A program made the translations under genes and the position numbers. This document shows, one piece after another, positions 1-5,741 of a DNA stretch of 6,484 bases; the first letter of the stretch is position 1, and every line of letters starts with the position of its first letter. Below the pieces are notes generated by a model. It was not told the origin of the DNA. It ran no database searches and saw only the letters and a list, made by a program, of their open reading frames with translations. Where the stretch lies: NCBI GenBank assembly GCA_003135585.1, contig PLCH01000270.1, forward strand, positions 7,326-13,809. The letters are read 5' to 3'. This stretch comes from Chitinophagaceae bacterium (lineage in GTDB: Bacteria > Bacteroidota > Bacteroidia > Chitinophagales > Chitinophagaceae).

Positions 1-42
1 AAAATCAGGAGCTTAGATACTGTATAGTAACAAAGAATAAAC

Positions 43-1413
43 TCAACCAGCTCTTTGTTTTCTTTTTTTGAAAAATGTATACAGGAGCACAATCAATACC
101 AGGAGCAGGCTAAACCCAAGCAGGTCATATCTGAAAAGCGCGGCTTCCTTGTCCTGGCCTTTCAGGATATTCTTTTCGCATCGGTCAATATAGGATTCGA
201 GGCCCGGATAATACTTGTTAAGACGTTTTACCACTCCAAATTTTTTCAGTGCTTTGTGGTAATATTCCCTGTCAAAAAATGCAACGCCTTCTGCATAAGA
301 TTGGGCGGCCAGGCCAATCTCTGGATTTATATTGGCGGTGTCCAGATACTCATTCAGGATTGTTACCGGTATAGCAAAATTCAAGCCCGCAGCTAGCCCC
401 CCGGAGTTGACGGTGCTGCCAAAAGTCGTGAGGCCTATTACTTCCCCTTTATCATTGCAAACCGGGCCTCCGCTGCTTCCATGATTAATACTCGCATCCA
501 TTTGAATAACTGGCCATCCCTCCACAGATTTTTTGATTGCGCTTACAATCCCGGTCGTAAGGGTGGGTTCAATGGCCGATTCAGCGGATACAAAATCATT
601 ATTTGTTGCGGGTCCCGGGTAGCCGAAAACATAGAGTTGTTCCCCCACTTCGGGTAACTGTTCATCAGCGATCTTCAATACCGGAAGGGAAGAATCGCCG
701 TCAATTTTAAGGACAGCTATATCCTTTCCGGGCATGGGCGAGCCTTTAACCACAATACGCGCCTGTTTTTTTTCACTGAAGGGTTCCATGTTTTCCTTGT
801 CGCTGCGATATACAACAAAAACTTCTTTTTTCAAGTCATTCAAGACCATAGAGAAGAGGCGTGAATATACCGAGGCATACGTTGTATAAAGCAGACTTCG
901 CTGCTGCTCCGTAAACCTGGTTGCCCAGGAGCCTTCCAGTGCTTTGATATTGTCCTCTGTTATCGACTGGAAGGATGTCAGAATAAATTGTCGGCGGATA
1001 AAAGCGTTCCCGAGATCAATCAGGTGGCAATTGGTTGCCACATATCCGTCCGCGGTTATAAAAAAACCAGTGCCTGTTGAAGTAATTTCCTGTTCCTGCT
1101 TTATATAGTCAAGTGTCGCTTTGAAAAAGCGGTTCGGGTTATTGTTCATTTCCTTTAATACAATATCCAGCTTCTGTTCTGCGGTAAAAACCGCCCCGTT
1201 GATATCCAGTCCCTGGATGGAGTCCAGCAGCTGGTTGAATCTTTTATTGTCCATCTTCATCTTGTTAACGTAGACGTTGGCAGAAAACACTGTTTTGACC
1301 ATGACTACACCGGGCCGGTTAATGGCATAGATCTCCACTGCAGTCAATTTTTGTGCGAATGACGTCAGGGTAAAGGCAATAAAAATCAGCAATTGAAGTG
1401 ATCTTTGCACCAT
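43..1413 (-). CDS. Exported, membrane-anchored trypsin-like serine protease (S1C/DegP-type fold, no PDZ)
   Basis: 456 residues. Residues 1-20 form a signal peptide (hydrophobic LLIFIAFTLTSFA, then Q). The complete chymotrypsin-fold triad is visible: His130 in GYVATNCHL, Asp231 in GKDIAVLKI, and Ser314 in NHGSSGGP; VFGYPG at 262-267 is also typical of S1C proteases. Two helical-looking stretches interrupt the fold: about 50-108 before the GTGFFIT strand, and about 133-195 between His and Asp, so the His-Asp distance is about 100 residues rather than about 30 as in DegP. No PDZ follows the protease domain. Residues 370-415 look like one TPR-like helical pair (AEGVAFFDREYYHKALKKF), and 431-448 is a transmembrane helix followed by KKRKQR. 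The expected topology is a periplasmic protease tethered to the inner membrane. The ATG at 1413 fits directly before the signal peptide; no Shine-Dalgarno is seen. It is divergent from rarA. Family membership is firm; substrate and role are unknown. Confidence 0.9.
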   Translation of the reverse strand: MVQRSLQLLIFIAFTLTSFAQKLTAVEIYAINRPGVVMVKTVFSANVYVNKMKMDNKRFNQLLDSIQGLDINGAVFTAEQKLDIVLKEMNNNPNRFFKATLDYIKQEQEITSTGTGFFITADGYVATNCHLIDLGNAFIRRQFILTSFQSITEDNIKALEGSWATRFTEQQRSLLYTTYASVYSRLFSMVLNDLKKEVFVVYRSDKENMEPFSEKKQARIVVKGSPMPGKDIAVLKIDGDSSLPVLKIADEQLPEVGEQLYVFGYPGPATNNDFVSAESAIEPTLTTGIVSAIKKSVEGWPVIQMDASINHGSSGGPVCNDKGEVIGLTTFGSTVNSGGLAAGLNFAIPVTILNEYLDTANINPEIGLAAQSYAEGVAFFDREYYHKALKKFGVVKRLNKYYPGLESYIDRCEKNILKGQDKEAALFRYDLLGFSLLLVLIVLLYTFFKKRKQRAG

Positions 1414-1482
1414 TTGGATGCACTTTTAGTTAAAACTCGAAAAAAGTTAACTTGTTGTAGTATTAACTTTAAAATTATAAAT
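1414..1482. promoter_or_regulatory. Divergent promoter region between the protease gene and rarA
   Basis: This 69-bp AT-rich gap is the only non-coding DNA between two divergent genes, so both promoters should lie here or just inside the reading frames. It contains a 7-bp direct repeat TTAACTT at 1447-1453 and 1463-1469, spaced 16 bp start to start, and the palindrome GTTAAC at 1446-1451. On the plus strand TAACTTTA (1464-1471) differs in one position from the Bacteroidota -7 consensus TAnnTTTG, but no TTG lies at the proper upstream distance. I cannot name a firm promoter on either strand; the call rests on gene layout. Confidence 0.35.
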
Positions 1483-2754
1483 ATGGCCTCGCATTATGCC
1501 CCTTTAGCAGAGCGGATTCGACCGCAAACATTAGACCAACTGGTCGGACAGGAGCATCTAACCGGCAAAGGTAGCATTTTGAGGTCGGCTATTGAACAGG
1601 GTAAACCTCCCTCCATGATCTTGTGGGGACCACCCGGAACTGGCAAAACGACCATAGCGGGGATCATAGCCAGCAGCTTGCATTTTCCCTTTCATATCCT
1701 TAGCGCTATATCCTCGGGAGTTAAAGAAATAAGGGAAGTCATTGAAGAAGCCAGGGAGAAAAAGGGAACCATTTTATTTATTGATGAAATCCACCGTTTC
1801 AACAAAGGGCAACAGGACGCACTCCTGGGTGCAGTTGAAAAGGGCATAGTTACCCTTATCGGCGCCACCACTGAAAACCCCTCCTTCGAAGTTAACAGCG
1901 CCCTTTTAAGCCGTTGCCAGGTATATCTTTTGAAACCGCTGGATGAAGAAGATCTGGTGAAGCTGTTGAAAGATGCAATTCAAAAAGATGAAGACCTGAA
2001 AAAGCGGAAAATTGAACTAAAGGAAACAGAAGCGATGATCCAAATTTCGGGAGGAGACGCAAGAAAACTGCTGAATTTACTTGAGCTGGTAGCGGGCGCG
2101 TCTGATCCTTCACAAAAGCTGGAAATAACAGATGAACTCGTGATGCGGGTAGCGCAACAGCGGATAGCCTTATATGATAAAAAGGGGGACCAGCATTACG
2201 ATATCATTTCAGCATTTATCAAATCAGTCAGGGGCAGTGATCCGAATGCGGCCGTGTACTGGCTGGCAAGGATGATCGAAGGCGGGGAAGATGTTAAGTT
2301 CATCGCCAGAAGAATGGTAATTCTTGCCAGCGAAGATATTGGAAATGCCAACCCCAACGCCTTATTGTTAGCCAACGCAAGCTTTGATGCTGTGATTAAG
2401 ATTGGCTATCCGGAAGCACGGATCATTTTGTCCCAGGCAGCGGCTTATCTGGCTGCTTCACCCAAAAGCAATGCATCGTATGCAGCGATCGACGCGGCCA
2501 TGGAAGCGGTCCGCCGGCATGGTGATCTTCCGGTACCGTTGCCGATACGCAATGCCCCAACCCGCTTGATGAAGGACCTTGAGTATGGTAAGGGATATCA
2601 ATACAGCCATAGTTATGATAAGAATTTTTCGCCTCAGGAATATTTGCCCGCGACAATTAGCGGAACACGTTTTTATGATCCAGGGAAAAATCCAAGGGAA
2701 GAGGAAATTCGCAAATATTTAAAAAATCTGTGGAGGGATAAATATGGGTATTAG
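1483..2754 (+). CDS. rarA: Replication-associated recombination protein A, AAA+ ATPase (RarA/MgsA)
   Basis: 423 residues, close to the family's usual length (E. coli RarA is about 447). It belongs to the clamp-loader-like AAA+ family that acts as a tetramer at stalled or gapped replication forks with SSB; eukaryotic relatives are WRNIP1/Mgs1. Visible in order: N-terminal PLAERIRPQTLDQLVGQEHL (7-26), Walker A GPPGTGKT (49-56), Walker B LFIDEIHRF (98-106), sensor 1 GATTENPSFE (127-136), probable arginine finger Arg144 in LLSRC, sensor 2 GGDARKLLN (190-198, Arg194), then the C-terminal oligomerisation region with KSVRGSDPNAAVYWLARM (247-264) and ASEDIGNANP (282-291). The start is taken at ATG 1483, because the family begins with this PLAERIRP block within about ten residues. 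An in-frame ATG at 1405 would add 26 residues of unconserved sequence and overlap the divergent protease start. All catalytic motifs are intact. Confidence 0.96.
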   Translation: MASHYAPLAERIRPQTLDQLVGQEHLTGKGSILRSAIEQGKPPSMILWGPPGTGKTTIAGIIASSLHFPFHILSAISSGVKEIREVIEEAREKKGTILFIDEIHRFNKGQQDALLGAVEKGIVTLIGATTENPSFEVNSALLSRCQVYLLKPLDEEDLVKLLKDAIQKDEDLKKRKIELKETEAMIQISGGDARKLLNLLELVAGASDPSQKLEITDELVMRVAQQRIALYDKKGDQHYDIISAFIKSVRGSDPNAAVYWLARMIEGGEDVKFIARRMVILASEDIGNANPNALLLANASFDAVIKIGYPEARIILSQAAAYLAASPKSNASYAAIDAAMEAVRRHGDLPVPLPIRNAPTRLMKDLEYGKGYQYSHSYDKNFSPQEYLPATISGTRFYDPGKNPREEEIRKYLKNLWRDKYGY

Positions 2755-2869
2755 CGCTCTTATTTGTGCAGGCATCAAGGATGCGTGGCACAAATTAACA
2801 ACAGTTCAGGTGATGCATATTTACGGCAAATCACGGGTGGGATCAAGCTGGATTTACAGCATATATTGA
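2744..2869 (+). CDS. Doubtful small ORF (41 aa) overlapping the end of rarA
   Basis: An ATG at 2744 lies 6 nt after GGAGGG (2732-2737), the strongest Shine-Dalgarno-like sequence in the window. It opens a 41-codon frame that overlaps the last 11 nt of rarA and stops at TGA 2867-2869. The predicted peptide starts MGISALICAGIKDAWHK and ends SSWIYSIY; I recognise no family, signal peptide or clear membrane helix. Against it, GGAGGG falls in rarA codons for Trp-Arg-Asp, so it may be incidental, and Bacteroidota rely little on Shine-Dalgarno pairing. It is the only candidate content of the 160-bp gap between rarA and the acetyltransferase gene. It is probably not a real gene. Confidence 0.15.
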   Translation: MGISALICAGIKDAWHKLTTVQVMHIYGKSRVGSSWIYSIY

Positions 2870-2914
2870 AACAATTTTATACATCAATCAGCAAAACCGG
2901 GGGTTGTGATTCAC

Positions 2915-3379
2915 ATGAACTGGACCTGCAAAAAATTCGAAGAACTAACGCCATATGAATTGTATTTCATAATACAATTAAGACTCGAAGTGTTTTCGGT
3001 GGAACAGAATTGTCCATACCAGGATGCTGACAATAAAGACCTGTTCGCCCATCATTTAATGGGGATGGAAAATGACAAACTCATTGCCTACGCAAGAATT
3101 CTCCCGCCTGATACTGCCTTTAAGGAAATTTCGATAGGGCGCATCGTAAATTCCCCATCAGTCAGAAGGACGGGCCTGGGAAGGCTCTTGATGCAAAAAA
3201 GCCTGGAGACCGCCCTTGGTCTTTACGGGCAGGTTCCGGTCAAAATCGGTGCTCAGCTCTATCTGAAAGCGTTCTACGAATCCTTCGGGTTTCGCCAAAC
3301 CAGTGAGATTTACCTGGAGGACAATATAAAACACATAGAGATGTTGAAAGACCCTAAAGGAGACGTGATCATTCCATAA
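2915..3379 (+). CDS. elaA: GNAT family N-acetyltransferase, ElaA family
   Basis: 154 residues, the same size as E. coli ElaA (153). GNAT enzymes transfer an acetyl group from acetyl-CoA to an amine; the physiological substrate of ElaA is not established. The ElaA hallmarks are clear: LYFIIQLRLEVFSVEQNCPYQD (16-37; the core VEQNCPYQD is at 29-37), LIAYARIL (56-63), IGRIVNSPSVRRTGLGRLLM (74-93) with the acetyl-CoA pyrophosphate-binding R-x-x-G-x-G as RRTGLG at 84-89, and GAQLYLKAFYESFGF (112-126), the GNAT motif B region. The start is set at ATG 2915 (MNWTCKKFEEL), which aligns with the usual ElaA N-terminus; a GTG at 2906 in the same frame would add only three residues. It follows rarA by 160 bp on the same strand, so co-transcription is possible but not shown. 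Family assignment is firm; the cellular role is uncertain. Confidence 0.93.
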   Translation: MNWTCKKFEELTPYELYFIIQLRLEVFSVEQNCPYQDADNKDLFAHHLMGMENDKLIAYARILPPDTAFKEISIGRIVNSPSVRRTGLGRLLMQKSLETALGLYGQVPVKIGAQLYLKAFYESFGFRQTSEIYLEDNIKHIEMLKDPKGDVIIP

Positions 3380-3442
3380 TTTGGAAAAATCCTGAATAAA
3401 GAATTTGCAGTTTTACACACAATAAAACCATTTTCTGCGTTC

Positions 3443-3473
3443 TTGTATAATACCCGATTTTTAATTAATTTAG
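3443..3473 (+). promoter_or_regulatory. Candidate Bacteroidota-type promoter for the outer-membrane protein gene
   Basis: In the 134-bp gap before the beta-barrel gene, a TTG (3443-3445) is followed after 20 bp by TAATTTAG (3466-3473). That is one base off the Bacteroidota primary sigma -7 consensus TAnnTTTG, at about the expected spacing. Transcription would start roughly 35-40 bp upstream of the ATG at 3514, leaving a short AT-rich leader without a Shine-Dalgarno. This is pattern matching only, in AT-rich DNA where such matches arise by chance. Confidence 0.3.
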
Positions 3474-3513
3474 AACTCAATCCAAACCGTCGGAAAACTA
3501 AATCTAATATTCC

Positions 3514-4491
3514 ATGAAACAATTTTTACACTCCTTGTTGCGGAAGTGTTTCTTTCTACTGGTCATTGTCCTGACGCTTCATTTCCCTTCATTCAGCCAA
3601 TCAGCTCCAGGTCCTTATTTTGAAGCTGGCGCTACAGTAGGTCCCATGGTTTTTATGGGTGATCTTGGAGGCCATTTTGGTCGCGGGGCAAATGCTTTCC
3701 TGAAAGACTATAATATTCCTACAACTAAAATTGCATTCGGAGCATTTCTTGCATATCACCCTTCAGAGTGGTTGGGATTCCGCATGGAGCTCACCTATGG
3801 AAATGTCACGGGTGATGATGCCCTGATCCAGAACAAAGGGGGAGAGGAAATATTTCGCAAGAACCGCAATCTTAATTTCCGCTCTGTAATATTGGAAGGA
3901 ATGGTGGCGGCTGAAATTTATCCCACGGTAATATTTGAAGAAGGATCCTCTGATCTTGCCGGAAGGCTCAGGCCATATGGCGTAATTGGGGTGGGCTTAT
4001 TTCATTTCAACCCCCAGGGAACTTACGTTGATCCCAACACAGGGCAATCTACCTGGGTGGACCTGCAGCCGCTGCATACGGAAGGCGAGGGTTTTGCAGA
4101 GTATCCTGGCAGAAAAAACTATAAACTTACCCAATTAAATATTCCTATGGGTGTAGGTTTAAAATATTATTTCAGTCAGAATGTGAATTTGGCATTTGAA
4201 ATCTTATATCGTAAAACATTTACAGACTATATTGATGATGTGAGCACAACTTTCATTGATCCAAGCCTGTTCTATAAATATCTTTCACCCTCCCAGGCAA
4301 TTATTGCTAACAATCTATATAACAAAAGCCCATTGAGGAATACCCCGGGAAGTAATTTCCAGGTGGGAGATAAAAGAGGAGATCCGACCCATACCGATGC
4401 CTATTTCACTGCCGGTTTCAAACTGGCCATACGGTTAGGCCAAAATAGTGAATGGAACAACTCGACGCGTTGTCCGTTGTTGCGCTTTTAG
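3514..4491 (+). CDS. Outer-membrane beta-barrel protein, DUF6089-like
   Basis: 325 residues. Residues 1-30 form a signal peptide (basic start with RK at 10-11, core CFFLLVIVLTLHF, cleavage near FSQS). The mature protein has alternating amphipathic strands rich in Gly and aromatics, as in an 8- to 12-stranded barrel: YFEAGATVGPMVFMGDLGG (35-53), IAFGAFLAYHPSEWLGFRME (73-92), SVILEGMVAAEIYP (124-137), LRPYGVIGVGLFHFNP (152-167), LNIPMGVGLKYYF (208-220), VNLAFEILYRKTFTDYIDDVS (224-244) and DAYFTAGFKLAIRL (295-308). The order GxMxFxGDL near the N-terminus, RPYGVIGVGLFHF, a TDYIDDVSTTF loop and a short Cys-Pro...Arg-Phe C-terminus resembles the Bacteroidota DUF6089/PorT-like barrels. Family naming is from memory of this pattern and is moderately sure; the barrel and outer-membrane location are more secure. 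It lies 63 bp upstream of the small secreted-protein gene on the same strand. No enzymatic residues are recognised. Confidence 0.8.
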   Translation: MKQFLHSLLRKCFFLLVIVLTLHFPSFSQSAPGPYFEAGATVGPMVFMGDLGGHFGRGANAFLKDYNIPTTKIAFGAFLAYHPSEWLGFRMELTYGNVTGDDALIQNKGGEEIFRKNRNLNFRSVILEGMVAAEIYPTVIFEEGSSDLAGRLRPYGVIGVGLFHFNPQGTYVDPNTGQSTWVDLQPLHTEGEGFAEYPGRKNYKLTQLNIPMGVGLKYYFSQNVNLAFEILYRKTFTDYIDDVSTTFIDPSLFYKYLSPSQAIIANNLYNKSPLRNTPGSNFQVGDKRGDPTHTDAYFTAGFKLAIRLGQNSEWNNSTRCPLLRF

Positions 4492-4554
4492 AATATTTTT
4501 AAAACAAAAAGATTATTTAATCCGTACCCTTTTTCGAATTAAAATGGTCAATCA

Positions 4555-4965
4555 ATGAAGAAAATTGTACCCGAAAAGAAAACATCCTTTAAAAATCTGT
4601 TCCAATGCCTTCCCGTCATTGCAATTGTTCTTGCAACCAATAGTTTATATGCTTTTGCTGAACTACCAGCGATAAAAAAAACGGCACATTATTCTATAGA
4701 AATGACCAAGATCCAAAACAACAGGGTACATAAGATCCGAATGTATTCCGACAGGGGTCACCAAGCCTTATTATTTAAAGTCAATGGCAGAACATCCAAT
4801 AATTATCAGTTGTATTTATTTGACATGGACAGCCGGCTTGTAACGCAAGCGAGTATCCGTAGTCATGAGGTTACTGTGTTGAACAATATTTCCAAAGGAA
4901 ATTATTTTTTTGAAGTATTCATCGAAGATGAACAGATTGAGACAGGGCACCTGAAGGTGAAATAG
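4555..4965 (+). CDS. Small secreted protein resembling a stand-alone type IX secretion C-terminal (beta-sandwich) domain
   Basis: 136 residues. A lysine-rich n-region (1-14) and hydrophobic stretch (19-34) form a signal peptide, with likely cleavage after AFA at 35. Residues 71-136 have the rhythm of the T9SS type A sorting domain: ALLFKVNG, YQLYLFDMDSRLV, HEVTVLNNISKGNYFFEV, and a final ETGHLKVK. Equivalent landmarks in cargo domains are x-V-Y-D-x-x-G-R-x-V, L-P-x-G-x-Y-x-x-x-V, and a closing x-x-K-x-x-x-K. Here no large cargo domain precedes it; only about 35 residues separate the signal peptide from the fold. An alternative is a DUF3244-like periplasmic protein, which has a similar small beta-sandwich. 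ATG 4555 is the first in-frame ATG before the signal peptide; a 4-codon out-of-frame ORF (ATG 4544) ends at TGA 4556-4558, overlapping it. Function is unknown. Confidence 0.75.
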   Translation: MKKIVPEKKTSFKNLFQCLPVIAIVLATNSLYAFAELPAIKKTAHYSIEMTKIQNNRVHKIRMYSDRGHQALLFKVNGRTSNNYQLYLFDMDSRLVTQASIRSHEVTVLNNISKGNYFFEVFIEDEQIETGHLKVK

Positions 4966-4995
4966 ACCTGAAAACTTACGCTATTATCTTAATAA

Positions 4996-5133
4996 TTAAA
5001 ACCAATAAGCAGCAGGGAAATTTGTAAAATCCGAATATCCGAAGGTCAAGTAAACCTGATCCGTTCCCTATTTTTAGGTACCCGACTACAAAGATTTTAT
5101 TAATCACTCCCTGCTACCCCTTATTGGCTTTAA
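4996..5133. repeat. Large imperfect inverted repeat / long-hairpin structure
   Basis: The arms 4996-5031 and 5093-5133 are reverse complements over most of their length. Pairing blocks are TTAAAACCAATAAG (4996-5009) with 5120-5133 (13 of 14; A5001/C5128 mismatched), AGCAGGGA (5011-5018) with TCCCTGCT (5108-5115), ATT (5020-5022) with AAT (5102-5104), and GTAAAATC (5024-5031) with 5093-5100, including one G-T wobble. This totals about 32 pairs with small asymmetric internal loops. The 61-nt apical region (5032-5092) includes the mini-hairpin CCTA-TTTT-TAGG (5067-5078). It sits between two convergent genes. It could be a structured RNA, a palindromic mobile relic or a bidirectional terminator; its orientation is unknown. 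Confidence 0.75.
5029..5044. repeat. Short tandem repeat ATCCGAAw/g (2 x 8 nt)
   Basis: ATCCGAAT (5029-5036) is followed directly by ATCCGAAG (5037-5044), two 8-nt units differing only in the last base; ATCCG recurs at 5059-5063. The first unit begins in the inner stem of the large inverted repeat and the second lies in its apical region. It may be a slippage duplication or a chance match. Confidence 0.5.
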
Positions 5134-5161
5134 CAATTTTCTGGTTTCTTCCAGTATCCTT

Positions 5162-5192
5162 AGTAGCCGGCGATGAGTAGTTGCCGGCTATT
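5162..5192. terminator. GC-rich hairpin between convergent genes, possible terminator
   Basis: TAGCCGGC (5164-5171) pairs perfectly with GCCGGCTA (5183-5190). The stem extends outward by a G-T and an A-T pair (5162-5163 with 5191-5192) and inward by G-T, A-T and T-G pairs, giving about 13 pairs closed by a 5-nt loop (5175-5179). It lies 18 bp beyond the stop codon of the minus-strand nucleotidase gene and about 200 bp beyond the plus-strand secreted-protein gene. A run of T is lacking on both sides, so it is not a canonical intrinsic terminator. Its position suggests transcript-end stabilisation or termination for the uvrA-nucleotidase operon. Confidence 0.45.
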
Positions 5193-5209
5193 CGTTATAT
5201 AACCTCCAT

Positions 5210-5737
5210 TCATTTCAAAAAAATGGCACCAGCTTCCCTCCAGTCGTTTATCCGCTCATATCCCGTCACCCTAAGATTATGGGGGGTAGTAAACAAAAAG
5301 GATTTGCCTTTGAAATGTTGAAGATTCTTTACGTGGTCATCGATCATATAATCTCCGCAGATTACCCGCTTATCCCCGCATAATACAAGTTGTTTCCAGC
5401 TAATGAAGGAAAAATGTTCCAGCAACCACTCCAATTTATCCTTTAATGAATTGGGGAATTCTGTTGCGGCAGATACTATAAAAATCTCATACCGCCTGTT
5501 CATCTCCCTGATTACTTCCACACTATCCTGCATAACCGGTAAATACCTGAAGAAGCCGGGAGCCAATAATCTTTCCATCACCATTTCCCAATGTTGTTCC
5601 GGAAATCCTTTTACCCAAGAACCCACCAGCATCTTTTCAAAATCCACCTTCCCCCCATGCGTTTCCTGATACCAGGAAATCATCTCCCCCATCGGGTCGG
5701 CAATGACCTCATCCATGTCGATGATCACTCTTTCCAT
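5210..5737 (-). CDS. 5'(3')-deoxyribonucleotidase, NT5C-type HAD phosphatase
   Basis: 175 residues, cytosolic, no signal peptide. NT5C-family enzymes (HAD superfamily) remove the phosphate from deoxyribonucleoside monophosphates. HAD motif I is DMDEVIAD: Asp7 is the expected nucleophile and Asp9 the acid/base. The family more often has DMDGV, so Glu10 replaces Gly. Motif II is IVSAA with Ser89, motif III probably Lys123 in CGDKRVICGD, and motif IV MIDDHVKNL with Asp133-Asp134 for Mg2+. The aromatic-rich cap segment is at about 15-75 (WYQETHGGKV; PGFFRYLPVMQDSVEVI), typical of bacterial NT5C-like proteins. The ATG at 5737 lies 4 nt after the uvrA stop, with AGG at the junction, so translation is probably coupled to uvrA. 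Substrate preference cannot be read from the sequence. Confidence 0.9.
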   Translation of the reverse strand: MERVIIDMDEVIADPMGEMISWYQETHGGKVDFEKMLVGSWVKGFPEQHWEMVMERLLAPGFFRYLPVMQDSVEVIREMNRRYEIFIVSAATEFPNSLKDKLEWLLEHFSFISWKQLVLCGDKRVICGDYMIDDHVKNLQHFKGKSFLFTTPHNLRVTGYERINDWREAGAIFLK

Positions 5738-5741
5738 ATAC

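Noticed and set aside
18..29. TACT-GTAT-AGTA mini-palindrome downstream of the protease gene
   Set aside because: A 4-bp stem is expected often by chance, and no terminator tract follows.
55..396. 113-codon plus-strand ORF antisense to the protease gene
   Set aside because: It lies fully opposite a strongly supported coding sequence and its translation shows no known domain.
1405..1482. N-terminal extension of rarA from ATG 1405
   Set aside because: The added 26 residues resemble nothing in the RarA family, overlap the divergent protease start, and ATG 1483 places the conserved PLAERIRP block at the normal distance.
2764..2958. 64-codon plus-strand ORF beginning with TTG between rarA and the acetyltransferase gene
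   Set aside because: Weak start codon, no recognisable family, and its 3' part overlaps the well-supported acetyltransferase gene in another frame.
3372..3386. TTCCA-TAATT-TGGAA stem at the elaA stop codon
   Set aside because: Only 5 pairs, AT-rich, without a T-tract; too weak to call a terminator.
3446..3451. Perfect TATAAT hexamer upstream of the barrel gene
   Set aside because: The Bacteroidota primary sigma factor uses TAnnTTTG rather than TATAAT, and no -35 TTGACA-like element lies 17 bp upstream.
3310..3522. Minus-strand 70-codon ORF across the end of elaA and the following gap
   Set aside because: Its 5' end covers the promoter gap and barrel start, its 3' end is antisense to elaA, and the translation has no recognisable features.
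5141..5203. CTGG-TTTCTT-CCAG (5141-5154) and the palindrome GTTATATAAC (5194-5203)
   Set aside because: Each is short; they may belong to the structured intergenic region but are not separately supportable as features.
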